Source of the DNA: Enterovibrio sp. JCM 19048
GTDB taxonomy: Bacteria > Pseudomonadota > Gammaproteobacteria > Enterobacterales > Vibrionaceae
Reading direction: 5' to 3'
Assembly: GCA_001310415.1 (NCBI GenBank)
Contig: BAXE01000007.1
Coordinates: forward strand, 1 to 64,000
Length of the DNA stretch: 64,000 bases
Shown: positions 48,672 to 57,939 of the stretch, in pieces
Position numbering within the stretch: the stretch's first letter is position 1
How the letters are laid out: each line of letters begins with the position of its first letter
The notes under the pieces: generated by a model
What the model was told of the DNA's origin: nothing
The model's input: the letters and a program-made list of their open reading frames with translations, nothing else
Databases searched by the model: none
Translations under genes and position numbers: made by a program

Positions 48672-48692
48672 TGGTATGTAAAAGAGGCATCT

Positions 48693-49526
48693 GTGAACTC
48701 GCCTAAAAATTTACTCGTCAGATTACGTTCCAACATAGAGCCACTCAGCAAAAAGTTGCGTGTGGTGGCGGACTATATACTCGAGAACGCAAACGAGGTT
48801 CAGTATCAAACGATTACTGACCTTGCCAGAAATACCGAAACCAGTGAAGCCACTGTCGTACGCCTGTGCCGCGACATGGGCTACAAAGGTTACTCTGATT
48901 TCAGGATGGCGCTGGCGGTAGATTTGTCGCAGTCCCAGCCGCGCGTATCCAACGATGCATCCGGGGATATTTGCACTGTTTCAGCGCAAAGTGCGGTTGC
49001 CAGCTTGCTGGATACGGCTGAACTGGTGGATCGTAAAGCACTGAACCGTATCTGCGACCTTGTCCATAACGCTGAATACATCAGTTGTGTGGGTGTTGGT
49101 GCTTCAAGCATTGTTGGGCATTACCTCGCGTTTCGCCTGCTGCGCATCGGCAAGCGGGTGACCATGTATGAAGATACACACCTTGCTGCCATAAACGCAG
49201 TAAGAAGTCGGGAAGGAGATTTGTGGTTTGCATTGTCCAGCTCCGGCTCAACGCGCGAAGTGATCCATGCAGTTTCCCAGGCTCACCATCGTGATGTGCC
49301 AGTGGTGGCACTCACGAACATCAGCCACAGTCCTTTGACTTCGATCTGTTCGGAAATGCTGGTAGCAGCACGCCCTGAAGGGCCTCTCACCGGCGGTGCA
49401 TTTTCGTCAAAAGTTGGTGCTCTGTTGCTGGTGGATGTGCTGGTCAACACCTTGCTGGAAAACCATCCTGAGTATGCGAAATCTGTTGTCGAAACCGCTG
49501 AAGTGGTTATGCCTTTGATGCGCTGA
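48693..49526 (+). CDS. nanR: RpiR-family sialic acid regulator, NanR-like
   Basis: A 277-residue regulator with an N-terminal HTH_6 (TITDLARNTETSEATVVRLCRDMG) and a C-terminal SIS domain (YISCVGVGASSIVGHYLAF, WFALSSSGSTREV), which in Vibrio NanR binds ManNAc-6-P. GTG 48693 has AGAGG 5 bases upstream. The frame continues open into the MITE to 48495, but that extension encodes element sequence and is unlikely to be translated. It probably represses the divergent nanE/siaP region. Confidence 0.8.
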   Translation: MNSPKNLLVRLRSNIEPLSKKLRVVADYILENANEVQYQTITDLARNTETSEATVVRLCRDMGYKGYSDFRMALAVDLSQSQPRVSNDASGDICTVSAQSAVASLLDTAELVDRKALNRICDLVHNAEYISCVGVGASSIVGHYLAFRLLRIGKRVTMYEDTHLAAINAVRSREGDLWFALSSSGSTREVIHAVSQAHHRDVPVVALTNISHSPLTSICSEMLVAARPEGPLTGGAFSSKVGALLLVDVLVNTLLENHPEYAKSVVETAEVVMPLMR

Positions 49527-49541
49527 CAGCAAGAAAAACAT

Positions 49542-49569
49542 GAGCCACCGTTAGTGGGCTTTATTTTGG
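49542..49569 (+). terminator. Terminator after nanR
   Basis: GAGCCAC and GTGGGCTT form an imperfect stem with a CGTTA loop followed by TATTTT, about 15 bases past the stop. Confidence 0.55.
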
Positions 49570-49692
49570 CTAATCAATGAAAAATATTTTTATCGAATAG
49601 ATATCAAATAAAAAATATGCGCCAATTAGGTTGTATGGCTGCAGGTCAATCAGAAGTGAAATGTTAACTTCACTAATAAGGGAACCATTACG

Positions 49693-50842
49693 ATGAAATT
49701 AATAACTTCTTTATCCCTGGCTCTACCTTTGCTTGCTGGTCTTTCCTCTACCGCTTACGCCAATCAACACTGGCCGGACTTACCGGAAGGGGTGAAATCT
49801 GGTGTCAGCGCCCAAGTGGGTAACAAACTGTATGTAGGTCTGGGCTCCATGGAACAGCGTTTTTACATGCTGGATCTGGATCAAATGGATAAAGGTTGGC
49901 AACAGCAGGCTGATTTCTCCGGCCCGGCAAGAAGTGGTGCGACGGCTGCCGTCTTGGGTGACAGCATTTATATCTTCGGTGGTTCGGGCAAAGCCAATGC
50001 CAGCGATAAGTCGCCAATTTTGTTCGACACGGTTTACCGCTTTGATGCCAAAACAAACCAGTGGGAACAAGTGAAAACCAAAACGCCAGTAGGCTTGCTG
50101 GGCGCCGCTTCATTCTCTCCAGACAATCAGCAAATCCTCTTCTTCGGCGGCTACAACAAAGCTACTTTGACCAGTACCTCTCTGATATCAACACCACAGA
50201 CAGAAAAACCAACCCAACAGGCTGGCAGGAAATCGTCGACAACTACATGGGCATGAAGCCACTGGATTATAAGTGGAACCGCCAGGTGCTGAGCTTCAAC
50301 CCGAAAAACGGCAGTTGGAACGAGATTGGACAATCACCATACCTTCCAAACTGTGGCACTGCGTTGGTTGCGGAAGGTGAGAGTGCAACGCTTGTCAGCG
50401 GCGAGATCAAACCCGGTTTACGCACTGCAGAAGTTAAACAGTATCGTTTTGGCGGAGCACAGCCATGGAGCAGCATGCATGAACTTCCTGCCCCTGAAGC
50501 CGGAACTGTTCAGGAAGGGGTAGCAGGAGCGTTTGCGGGTAAGAGCAATGGTGCACTGATTGTGGCCGGTGGCGCGAATTTCCATGGCGCAAAAGCGGCT
50601 TTTGAGAGTGGCAAAATGTTCGCTCATGAAGGCTTGAGCAAAGCTACAACCCAGAAATCTATGTGCAGAAAAATGAGCTTTGGGCGCGCGTAAACAACCT
50701 GCCAGAAGGCTTGGCTTATGGCGCATCGTTTACCACGGATGATGGCGTGCTGATTGCCGGTGGTGAAAAAGCCGACCGTAGTGCCAGCAATAAGGTTTAC
50801 TTGCTCGAATGGAATGGCTCGGGCGTGGATATTCATGACTAA
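49693..50842 (+). CDS. nanM: NanM-like secreted kelch sialate mutarotase (two frameshifts)
   Basis: Six-bladed kelch protein of about 383 residues with a signal peptide ([15 protein letters not shown]). Repeats show [28 protein letters not shown] and [13 protein letters not shown]. Breaks are near 50158 (one G: NKAYFDQYL) and near 50645 (continuing into an [19 protein letters not shown] tail) to TAA 50842. NanM speeds alpha/beta anomerisation of sialic acid in the periplasm. Upstream, AGTGAA/TTCACT at 49655-49674 may be an operator. Confidence 0.82.
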
Positions 50843-50857
50843 CAGGGAGTAGTGGTT

Positions 50858-51910
50858 ATGTCGTTACAAATTGCTGAGTTTGCCCAGCTTCCGGTTGGGA
50901 TAAAACATGGCGTTGGCGGTAAGTTAGGCAACCGGCTCTATGTTGGTTTGGGAGTGTCGGAAAGCAGCTTTTCTATTACGACTTGATAAGCCTGATCGCG
51001 GTTGGCAATCCGCGCCGGATTTCCCCGGCACCGAACGCAACGACGCGGTCTCGGCGGTGTGTAACGGCAAACTCTACGTCTTTTCAGGTGCGGGAAGCGA
51101 GCAAAATGGCGAGCTCCCGCCGTGTTGATGGACGGTTATGCGTTCGACCCGGTCGAAAACCGTTGGGAAAAACTGGCAAGTCAGGCTCCTGTCGGCTTTC
51201 TGGGGGCGAGTGCGTGTGAGATGTCTGAGGGCAAACTCTATTTCTGGGGTGGTTACTGCAAGGAAACCTTCGATACATTTTTAAGCCAAATCAGCGCAAT
51301 GGATGCAGCTAGAGAGCCTGAACAGTATCAGGCTGTCTTCTGCGAATTTATGTCCCGCCCCATCCCGGCTTATGGTTGGAACAAAGAAATTTGGCAGTTT
51401 GATACCCAGACCGAGCAATGGCATATCGCCGCGCAAAACCCGTATCCGGCCAACTGCGGTGCTGCGCTCATCAAAGACGGTAACAAGGTTGTGTTGGTAG
51501 AAGGGGAGGTAAAGCCCGGTCTTCGCAGTTTGGAAAGCAAAGCCTTCCAATTTCAGGGTGACGGTACCATTCATCCGATGCGGTTACCGGCGATTTCAGA
51601 GACAAACAACGCTCACGAAGGACTCGCCGGGCACTTTGGCGCGCGGTTGGAAAATCATTACTTGGTGGCAGGTGGCGCTTACTTTGTCGGCAGCCAGCAC
51701 AACTTCAGCCAACAGAAGCTCTACAGCCACAAAGGCCTGACTAAGCGGTATGACGATACGGTTTGGCTGTTTGATGGCAAGCAATGGGAAGCCGCGGGAC
51801 AGTTGCCTGAAGGTATTGCGTATGGAACAGCCTTGACGGTTGGCGACTCGGTGATATTGCTTGGCGGCGAAAGGCAGATGGTAGCGCTGCGAGCCAGTGC
51901 GTCAGACTGA
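50858..51910 (+). CDS. Second NanM-like kelch protein, no signal peptide (frameshifted)
   Basis: Paralog of the preceding protein (about 350 residues), starting MSLQIAEFAQLPVGIKHGVG without a secretion signal, so it is probably cytoplasmic. Kelch repeats include NRLYVGLG, KLYVFSGAG, KLYFWGGY, NHYLVAGGAYF and VILLGGERQ. Breaks lie near 50960 (before FYYDLDKPDRGW) and near 51120 (before VLMDGYAFDP). ATG 50858 follows GGGAG, 15 bases after nanM, so the two share a transcript. A cytosolic sialate mutarotase or related aldose epimerase is the likely role. Confidence 0.75.
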
Positions 51911-51934
51911 CGTATCAGTAATGCGGCAAAGACT

Positions 51935-51975
51935 AAGGGAGAGCATTTGCTCTCCCTTTCTTATATCTATTTTTT
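51935..51975. terminator. Bidirectional terminator between kelch gene and mmsA
   Basis: AAGGGAGAGCA/TGCTCTCCCTT arms with a two-base loop (51935-51958), then TCTTATATCTATTTTTTT on the plus strand. It serves the kelch operon and, in reverse, the convergent mmsA. Confidence 0.8.
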
Positions 51976-51977
51976 TC

Positions 51978-53480
51978 TTATTTCATTGTCGGCATTGAAA
52001 ACTCTGGGCCTGCGCTCAGGCCGGTTGGCCAGCGGGCGGTGATGGTTTTCATGCGGGTGTAGAAGCGTACACCATCTGGGCCATGCATGTGCAGTGGACC
52101 GAACAGTGAGCGTTTCCAGCCGCCGAAGCTGTGGAAGGCCATTGGCACTGGGATTGGCACGTTGATGCCGATCATACCAACCTGAACATTTGCCGCGAAG
52201 TTACGCGCAGTGTCGCCGTCACGGGTGAAGATTGCCGTGCCGTTTCCGTACTCGTGTTCGTTGATCAGCGCCAGCGCTTCTTCATAGCTGTCGACACGAA
52301 CCACCGCCAGCACGGGGCCGAAGATCTCTTCTTTGTAGATGCGCATGCCGGGTTTGACCTGGTCGAACAGGGTGGGGCCGACAAAATAGCCGTTCTCGTT
52401 ACCTGTCACCACAAAGTTGCGGCCATCAACCAGCAGCTCAGCGCCTTCTTCCACACCGGCATCAATGTAGCCGATCACTTTGTCAGCGTGTTGGCGGCTA
52501 ACCAATGGGCCCATGTGGGATTCAATGGCCTCGCCAATACCTGGGCCAACTTTCAGTTCTGCAATCGCGCCTTGCAGGTCTTTCACCAGGTGGTTCGCTA
52601 CTTCATCGCCCACACACACTGCAACGGAAATTGCCATGCAGCGCTCACCGGCAGAGCCATAAGCCGCGCCCATCAGCGAGTTAATCACCTGCTCTGGATC
52701 CGCATCTGGCATCACGATCATATGGTTTTTCGCGCCACCCAAAGCCTGAACACGCTTGCCGTGGGCACATGCCGTTGAGTAGATGTATTCCGCAATCGGG
52801 GTTGAGCCAACAAAGCTGACCGCTTCAATGCGTTCATCAGTCAGCAGGACATCGACAGACTCCTTGTCGCCGTTTACCACGTTGAACACGCCGTTTGGCA
52901 AGCCAGCTTCGGTTAGCAGTTCAGCCAGACGCAGCGGAACAGAAGGATCTTTCTCTGAAGCTTCAGTACAAAGGTGTTACCGCAAGCGATGGCAACCGGG
53001 AACATCCACATTGGCACCATAGCCGGGAAGTTAAATGGTGTAATCCCCGCCACAACGCCCATTGGCATCATCTGGCTGTAGCTGTCCACGCCGCGGCCGA
53101 CATTCAGGCTGTGCTCGCCTTTTTGAAGGTGCGGAATACCACAAGCGAATTCCACCACTTCAAGGCCTCGGGTCAGTTCGCCTTTGGCATCGGAGAAGAC
53201 TTTGCCGTGTTCTAGGGTAATAAGTTCGGCGATTTCGTCGGCATGCTGTTCCAGCAACTCTTTAAACTTGAACATCACACGGGCACGGCTGAGCGGCGGG
53301 GGTCGCGCTCCAATCTTTGAATGCTTCCTGTGCGTTGGCAATCGCGGCGCGGGTTTCGTCGGCCGATGAAAGGGCGACGTCGAGACGTTTCTCGCCAGTA
53401 GCAGGGTTGAAGACAGGGGCGGTGCGACCCGATTCAGAAGCGACACGCTCGCCGTTGATGTAGTTACCCAGAGTAGTCAT
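51978..53480 (-). CDS. mmsA: Methylmalonate/malonate-semialdehyde dehydrogenase (two or more frameshifts)
   Basis: CoA-acylating aldehyde dehydrogenase of about 500 residues; as IolA it turns malonate semialdehyde, the last inositol intermediate, into acetyl-CoA and CO2. Landmarks are [22 protein letters not shown] (split by breaks near 53305 and 52945), the catalytic [12 protein letters not shown] with Cys, [13 protein letters not shown] and [19 protein letters not shown] 53480 is preferred over 53486 because AAGGAA lies at proper distance. Valine catabolism is an alternative role; inositol clusters on both sides favour IolA. Confidence 0.85.
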
Positions 53481-53572
53481 GGTCATTTCCTTCGATTGGT
53501 TATTTCCCTTGATGGGTTAATCTCATTTAAGACCTAAACTTGTTTATGAACAATGGAAAATATTTACTATAA

Positions 53573-53594
53573 GATCTATCAAATATGATAGATC
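53573..53594. promoter_or_regulatory. LysR-type operator palindrome
   Basis: GATCTATC-AAATAT-GATAGATC, a perfect 8-base dyad containing the LysR core ATC-N6-GAT. It lies 14 bases before the LysR start in the mmsA/LysR divergent gap. Confidence 0.7.
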
Positions 53595-53607
53595 ACAAGG
53601 AGCGGTG

Positions 53608-54510
53608 ATGAGTACTCCACGATTTAACTGGGAAGATGCGCGCTACTTCCTGGCCGTGGCGCGGGCAGGGCAGATTGGCAAAGCGGCTGAAAGCCTTGGG
53701 GTTTCTGCCATTACCCTTTCCCGTCATTTATCCCATTTGCAGTCGCGTACCAAATCCCAACTGCTAATCCGTCACAACAAAGGTTTCAGCCTGACGGATG
53801 AAGGGCACAGACTGGTGGAGTATTTGGAAAGGGCAGAAGCAGAAATTGAAGCTGCCGGTGAGGTGTTCGGTTCAGATACCAACAGCATTAGCGGTACGGT
53901 GCGTATTGCAGCGCCCGAAGGCTTTGCACTCAAAATCCTCACGCCGAGTCTGCGCCAGCTTCTGGAATTACATCCACAACTGAAAATAGAAGTGGTGCCC
54001 CAATCGCCCGGTTTTTCCCTTTCACGGCGGGAGGCAGATTTGGCAGTGATGGTTGGCAGGCCAATGGAGCAGAGCCTGAAGTCTGTCAGCCTCGGCACTT
54101 ACACCGTTGGGCTATTTGCTTCACAGGATTACCTCGACAGACACGGTGTGCCGGATTCACTGGAAAAGCTTGCCGACCATTGTTTGATTGGATATGTGGA
54201 AGATTTGCTGTTTACCGACAGGTTGAATATCGCCCGCTCCGTCTGGCCGCAATGGCAGTCGCAGGTGTCTATCTATTCCCCGACAGGCCAGGTTGAGGCA
54301 GTGCGTGCAGGGGTGGGTATTGGCATGTTGCATGGCTTTCTGGTGGATAAAGAATATGGGCTTATCAAGGTATTGCCGGAAGTGCAGGCGGAGAGGGAGT
54401 TCTTTTTGGTTTATCACCAGAACACTCAGCGGATCCCTAGGATTAGCTCTGTCATCGCGTTTTTGAAGGATCTGGCTCTTTCCGGCGTTTTCCTGACACC
54501 GGCCTCTTAG
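53608..54510 (+). CDS. LysR-family regulator divergent from mmsA
   Basis: Intact 300-residue LysR protein. The winged HTH (residues 3-62) includes RYFLAVARAGQIGKAAESLGVS; the effector domain runs from about residue 90 (GTVRIAAPEGFA). ATG 53608 with AAGGAG upstream is preferred over GTG 53605. By position it activates mmsA and represses itself through the palindrome at 53573. Inducer unknown. Confidence 0.82.
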   Translation: MSTPRFNWEDARYFLAVARAGQIGKAAESLGVSAITLSRHLSHLQSRTKSQLLIRHNKGFSLTDEGHRLVEYLERAEAEIEAAGEVFGSDTNSISGTVRIAAPEGFALKILTPSLRQLLELHPQLKIEVVPQSPGFSLSRREADLAVMVGRPMEQSLKSVSLGTYTVGLFASQDYLDRHGVPDSLEKLADHCLIGYVEDLLFTDRLNIARSVWPQWQSQVSIYSPTGQVEAVRAGVGIGMLHGFLVDKEYGLIKVLPEVQAEREFFLVYHQNTQRIPRISSVIAFLKDLALSGVFLTPAS

Positions 54511-54620
54511 TACGAAGCCGGCCTGTTTTGTCTTTAGAGCAGGCGTTCAGTGTGGTTATCCTGCCTTCATTTTCATTGGTACGCCCGCCAAACGTGTTGG
54601 AAATTCAATGCTAGCGACAT

Positions 54621-55654
54621 TTAAAAATTAGCCGGCGTTAATATGTCAAACGGCAACGTTTTTTGAATAGGAGAGTCAATGGTATCTTTATTGATGACTT
54701 CGATAAGCGTATCAACCAACAGGTCGGGCATGGCATCTACCGGGTGACACAAGGTAGCAGTGACCAAGCCTTCGCCCAAACCACCTAAGGTTGCAGGGCC
54801 GATATCACGGCAAATCACTTTAATCTTGTCGCGACGCTCTGCAGGTACCTCGCGCAATGCGCGTAAAACGCCGGAAATACCACCGCCGACGATTAAAATC
54901 CCTACCAGATCCTTTTTGGTTTCAAGCAGGTTTTTCACCATCCAATAGGCTTGCTCCGGGATTTCATGGGTCGGACGGCTTTCTTCAATGACCAACTGCG
55001 GTGCGTTCTCCCTTACATAAGAGCGGAATGCAGCATCGGCGATATCCTGGCATTGGTAGCGGTGGTTACCGATAAATACGGCGATTCGTCCCGGTTCGTG
55101 GATCATGCCAGACATCAGGTATCCGGCAGTTCTTCCCAGCTTCCAGTTATCAACCCAACATAGGCTGCGCGGTCGGTGGAAGATTGGTCAGTGATGTAAC
55201 ACACAACCGGCTTTCCAATTTCCTTGAGTTCCCGGATCGCATTGCCAATGACCGGGTGGTCAGAACCGATGAGCGCAACAGCGTCACACTGCTGCCCAAG
55301 TGCCTTCAGACGGGTGGCGATATTTTCCGGTGTCAGCATATCGACAAAATCTATCAGAGGATTGACGATTTCATTCGCGCGGCGGTGGCAAGCTTCGGTA
55401 ATTTTTTGGCTGAACATTTGGTAGAGCGGACGGTTGGATTGTTGCATCAAAAAGCCAAAACGGTAGGTTGGCGTGGCTTCTTTGAGCCGATAATTGATAG
55501 CTCCTACGCCATAATATCCAATCTTCTCTGCCGCACTTTGCACTTTTTGTATCGTGGTATTTCGGACATTTCCTTTACCGCCCAGTATGCGGTTTACTGT
55601 GGAAATTGAAACACCTGCCTCTTCTGCAACGTCTGCAATCGTGGGTCTTTTCAT
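54621..55654 (-). CDS. LacI-family regulator of second sugar ABC operon (one frameshift)
   Basis: About 345 residues. HTH RPTIADVAEEAGVSISTVNRIL is at the N-terminus, followed by a ribose-type sensor domain. The frame breaks near 55130. One base gives VGLDNWKLGRTAGYLMSGM, the usual LacI dimer-interface strand. It is divergent from the ABC operon at 55832, so it probably represses that operon in response to the imported cyclitol or sugar. This is the second LacI gene paired with an ABC importer in the window. Confidence 0.8.
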
Positions 55655-55671
55655 CGCCTACATCCTTTCAA

Positions 55672-55706
55672 ATTGTTTCATTCTGAATGATACGAAATGA
55701 AACAAT
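55672..55706. promoter_or_regulatory. Inverted repeat in LacI/ABC divergent gap
   Basis: ATTGTTTCATT and AATGAAACAAT arms 13 bases apart, immediately upstream of the LacI start. TTTCA and TGAAA half-sites recall the palindromes near 37108 and 38354, but their orientation is inverted. Probable operator for the LacI protein. Confidence 0.6.
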
Positions 55707-55831
55707 CGTGTCATTTGCCTCAATTGATTATTTCATAATCTCACGATCTTGCTAGTCTCAAGTTAACTAGATGTAACGTCTCGGTTAAATCGAGGCGGTT
55801 TAGCTCAGTCATTGTGAAGAGGAAATAAACG

Positions 55832-56806
55832 ATGAAAAGCCTTACCCGTACAATCGCTAAAACCGCTGTGGCTGCAGTGGTTGCTTGTGCAACCACTGTT
55901 GTTATGGCTGCTGACATCTTTGTTGTTGGTGGAAAACCGGACGATCCATTTTGGTCAATTGTTAAACGTGGTGCTGAAGATGCAGGCATTGTTGTAGAAG
56001 CGCAGGGTGGTTCAGTCACTTGGCTTGGCCCACAAAACTACAACAACCTGGGTGTGGATGCCGCAGAGCTGATCCGCCAGGCGATTTCCCAAGGCGCTGA
56101 CGCTATTGTGGGCCCGGATTGGGTGCCGGAAGCGATGGATCCTGCATTCAAAGCAGTGGTTGACGCCGGTATTCCACTGATTATCTACAACGCGGGTGGT
56201 ATTGGCGCGGCAGATAAACTGGGCGCGATGAACTACATCGGCAGTGACGATTACAAAGCGGGTGTGGCTGCGGCGGAATACTTCGCGAAAAACGGCGACA
56301 TGAACCTGGTGTGTATTAACACTCTGCCAGGCGCGGCCAACATTGAAGCCAACTGTAAAGGGGTAACAGACGGCATCACTGCCGCCGGTGGTACTGCTGA
56401 CACACTCCCTTTGCCAGCCACTTCTTTTGGCAGCTCCACCGCAGTTGCACAGGCCGTTAAAGCCTACTTGCTTAAGAATCCAAAGGTCACTGGCATCTAC
56501 ACCATCGGTAACGTTGATGCCAACGCTGCGATTAATGGCGTCATGCAATCAGGCAAAGTTGGTCGCGTGAAAGTGGGTGGCCTCAACATGGATGAAACCA
56601 TCCTCAACAACATCAAATCAGGCAAACAACTGTTTGCGATTGACCAGCAAGGTTACCTGCAGGGTTATCTGGCGGTCGCCATTCTCAATGGCTATGTGAA
56701 CTACGGTTTGACCGTTCCTACCCGTGAAATCCTGACTGGCCCAGGCATCGTCGATAAGTCGAATGTCGAAGCAACACTGGCAGGTGTAGCGAAGGGAACC
56801 CGCTAA
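55832..56806 (+). CDS. Periplasmic sugar/cyclitol-binding protein, second ABC system
   Basis: Intact 324-residue class B binding protein with a signal peptide ending VVMAA (about residue 27). It opens DIFVVGGKPDDPFWSIVKRGA and contains SQGADAIVGPDW and QQGYLQGYLAVAILNGYVNYG. It shares the overall family with the protein at 31935 but is clearly divergent, suggesting a different ligand. First gene of the operon binding protein-permease-permease-ATPase-iolH-iolG-isomerase-iolD. Confidence 0.83.
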   Translation: MKSLTRTIAKTAVAAVVACATTVVMAADIFVVGGKPDDPFWSIVKRGAEDAGIVVEAQGGSVTWLGPQNYNNLGVDAAELIRQAISQGADAIVGPDWVPEAMDPAFKAVVDAGIPLIIYNAGGIGAADKLGAMNYIGSDDYKAGVAAAEYFAKNGDMNLVCINTLPGAANIEANCKGVTDGITAAGGTADTLPLPATSFGSSTAVAQAVKAYLLKNPKVTGIYTIGNVDANAAINGVMQSGKVGRVKVGGLNMDETILNNIKSGKQLFAIDQQGYLQGYLAVAILNGYVNYGLTVPTREILTGPGIVDKSNVEATLAGVAKGTR

Positions 56807-56884
56807 CACAAACCGCAAAGGGAACGCAGGCCGGTGGCTTTACCGGCCTGCGACTACGACAGGCAGTCGATGCAGGAGGGTCTT

Positions 56885-57934
56885 ATGGCCTCGGCTTTTC
56901 AACATAAAGCGTCCAGCGCATCCGGGCATAATCCCAATCCGCTTCTTTCATTGGGAAGATTGTCCAACCGTCCTGAGCTTGGCTCAGTGATCGGAATGCT
57001 GACGGTTTTTATTTTCTTCATTATTGCAGCGGGGAGTGTTTTCCTTACCCCTGCAGGTTTCGCTGGTTGGCTCAATGTGGCGGCAGAAATTGGCATCGTC
57101 GCATTGCCTATCGGTTTTCTTATGATCGCGGGAGAACTCGACATTTCAATCGGGGCGGTGATCCCTGCGTCTTCATTGACGCTGGCAGTGGTCTCCGGAC
57201 ACTTCGGCCTGCCGGACATCGTCGGTGTGATAGCTGCACTCAGTTTTGGTTTGCTGGTGGGTTATCTCAATGGCTGGCTGGTGCTGAAAACCCAGGTTCC
57301 ATCGCTGATTGTCACCATAGGTATGATGTTTGGCGTGATGGGGTTGACCCTGGGCGTGTCGGTATTGCTGACAGGTTCAACCAGCACGGCAATCATCCCG
57401 GGTGACACAGCGCAGTTCTTACTTGGCCAGTTTGTTGGCGGCATGTTTCAGGTCACCATTTTTTGGTGGATAGCCTTTATCGCTGTCTTCTTCTATGTCC
57501 TCCATGTTTCCCCGTTTGGTAACTGGATCTATGCACTGGGTGGCGACAGGGACAGTGCGCGTAACGCAGGTATTCCTACTGCCACGCTCACCAAATCACT
57601 CTTTATGTCCAGCGGCTTTTGCGCAGCGTTTGTGGGTGTTTCACAAGCCATGGTGTACCAAAGTGCGCAAGTTGCCGGTGGTCAGGCGTTTATCTTCAAC
57701 TCAATCATGTGTGTGGTTATCGGCGGTGTACTGCTGACCGGCGGGTTTGGTTCTGTGGTCGGTATCGTCGTCGGCACCATCACATTCTCCATGGTGAATC
57801 AGGGCATCTATTTCACCGATTTCAATCCCAATCTCGGCAGCATCATCATCGGTGCGCTTTTGTTAGTGGCTGTACTGACCAATGACATGTTCAGACGTAT
57901 GGCCCTCAGTTACTCCAGCAAGAAGAAGGGGTAA
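56885..57934 (+). CDS. ABC transporter permease, second system, subunit 1
   Basis: Intact 349-residue RbsC-family permease. Motifs LMIAGELDISIGAVIPASSL, NGWLVLKTQVPSLIVTIG and CVVIGGVLLTGGFGSVVG occur in order between about eight hydrophobic helices. ATG 56885 has GGAGGG upstream. It is followed 5 bases on by a close paralog, so the two probably form a heterodimer. Confidence 0.85.
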   Translation: MASAFQHKASSASGHNPNPLLSLGRLSNRPELGSVIGMLTVFIFFIIAAGSVFLTPAGFAGWLNVAAEIGIVALPIGFLMIAGELDISIGAVIPASSLTLAVVSGHFGLPDIVGVIAALSFGLLVGYLNGWLVLKTQVPSLIVTIGMMFGVMGLTLGVSVLLTGSTSTAIIPGDTAQFLLGQFVGGMFQVTIFWWIAFIAVFFYVLHVSPFGNWIYALGGDRDSARNAGIPTATLTKSLFMSSGFCAAFVGVSQAMVYQSAQVAGGQAFIFNSIMCVVIGGVLLTGGFGSVVGIVVGTITFSMVNQGIYFTDFNPNLGSIIIGALLLVAVLTNDMFRRMALSYSSKKKG

Positions 57935-57939
57935 GCACC

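Noticed and set aside
48495-48692. N-terminal extension of the nanR reading frame
   Set aside because: These codons are the right part of the MITE; a ribosome site precedes GTG 48693 and RpiR proteins normally start there.
53605-53607. GTG as the LysR start
   Set aside because: ATG at 53608 has better ribosome-site spacing and the family N-terminus.
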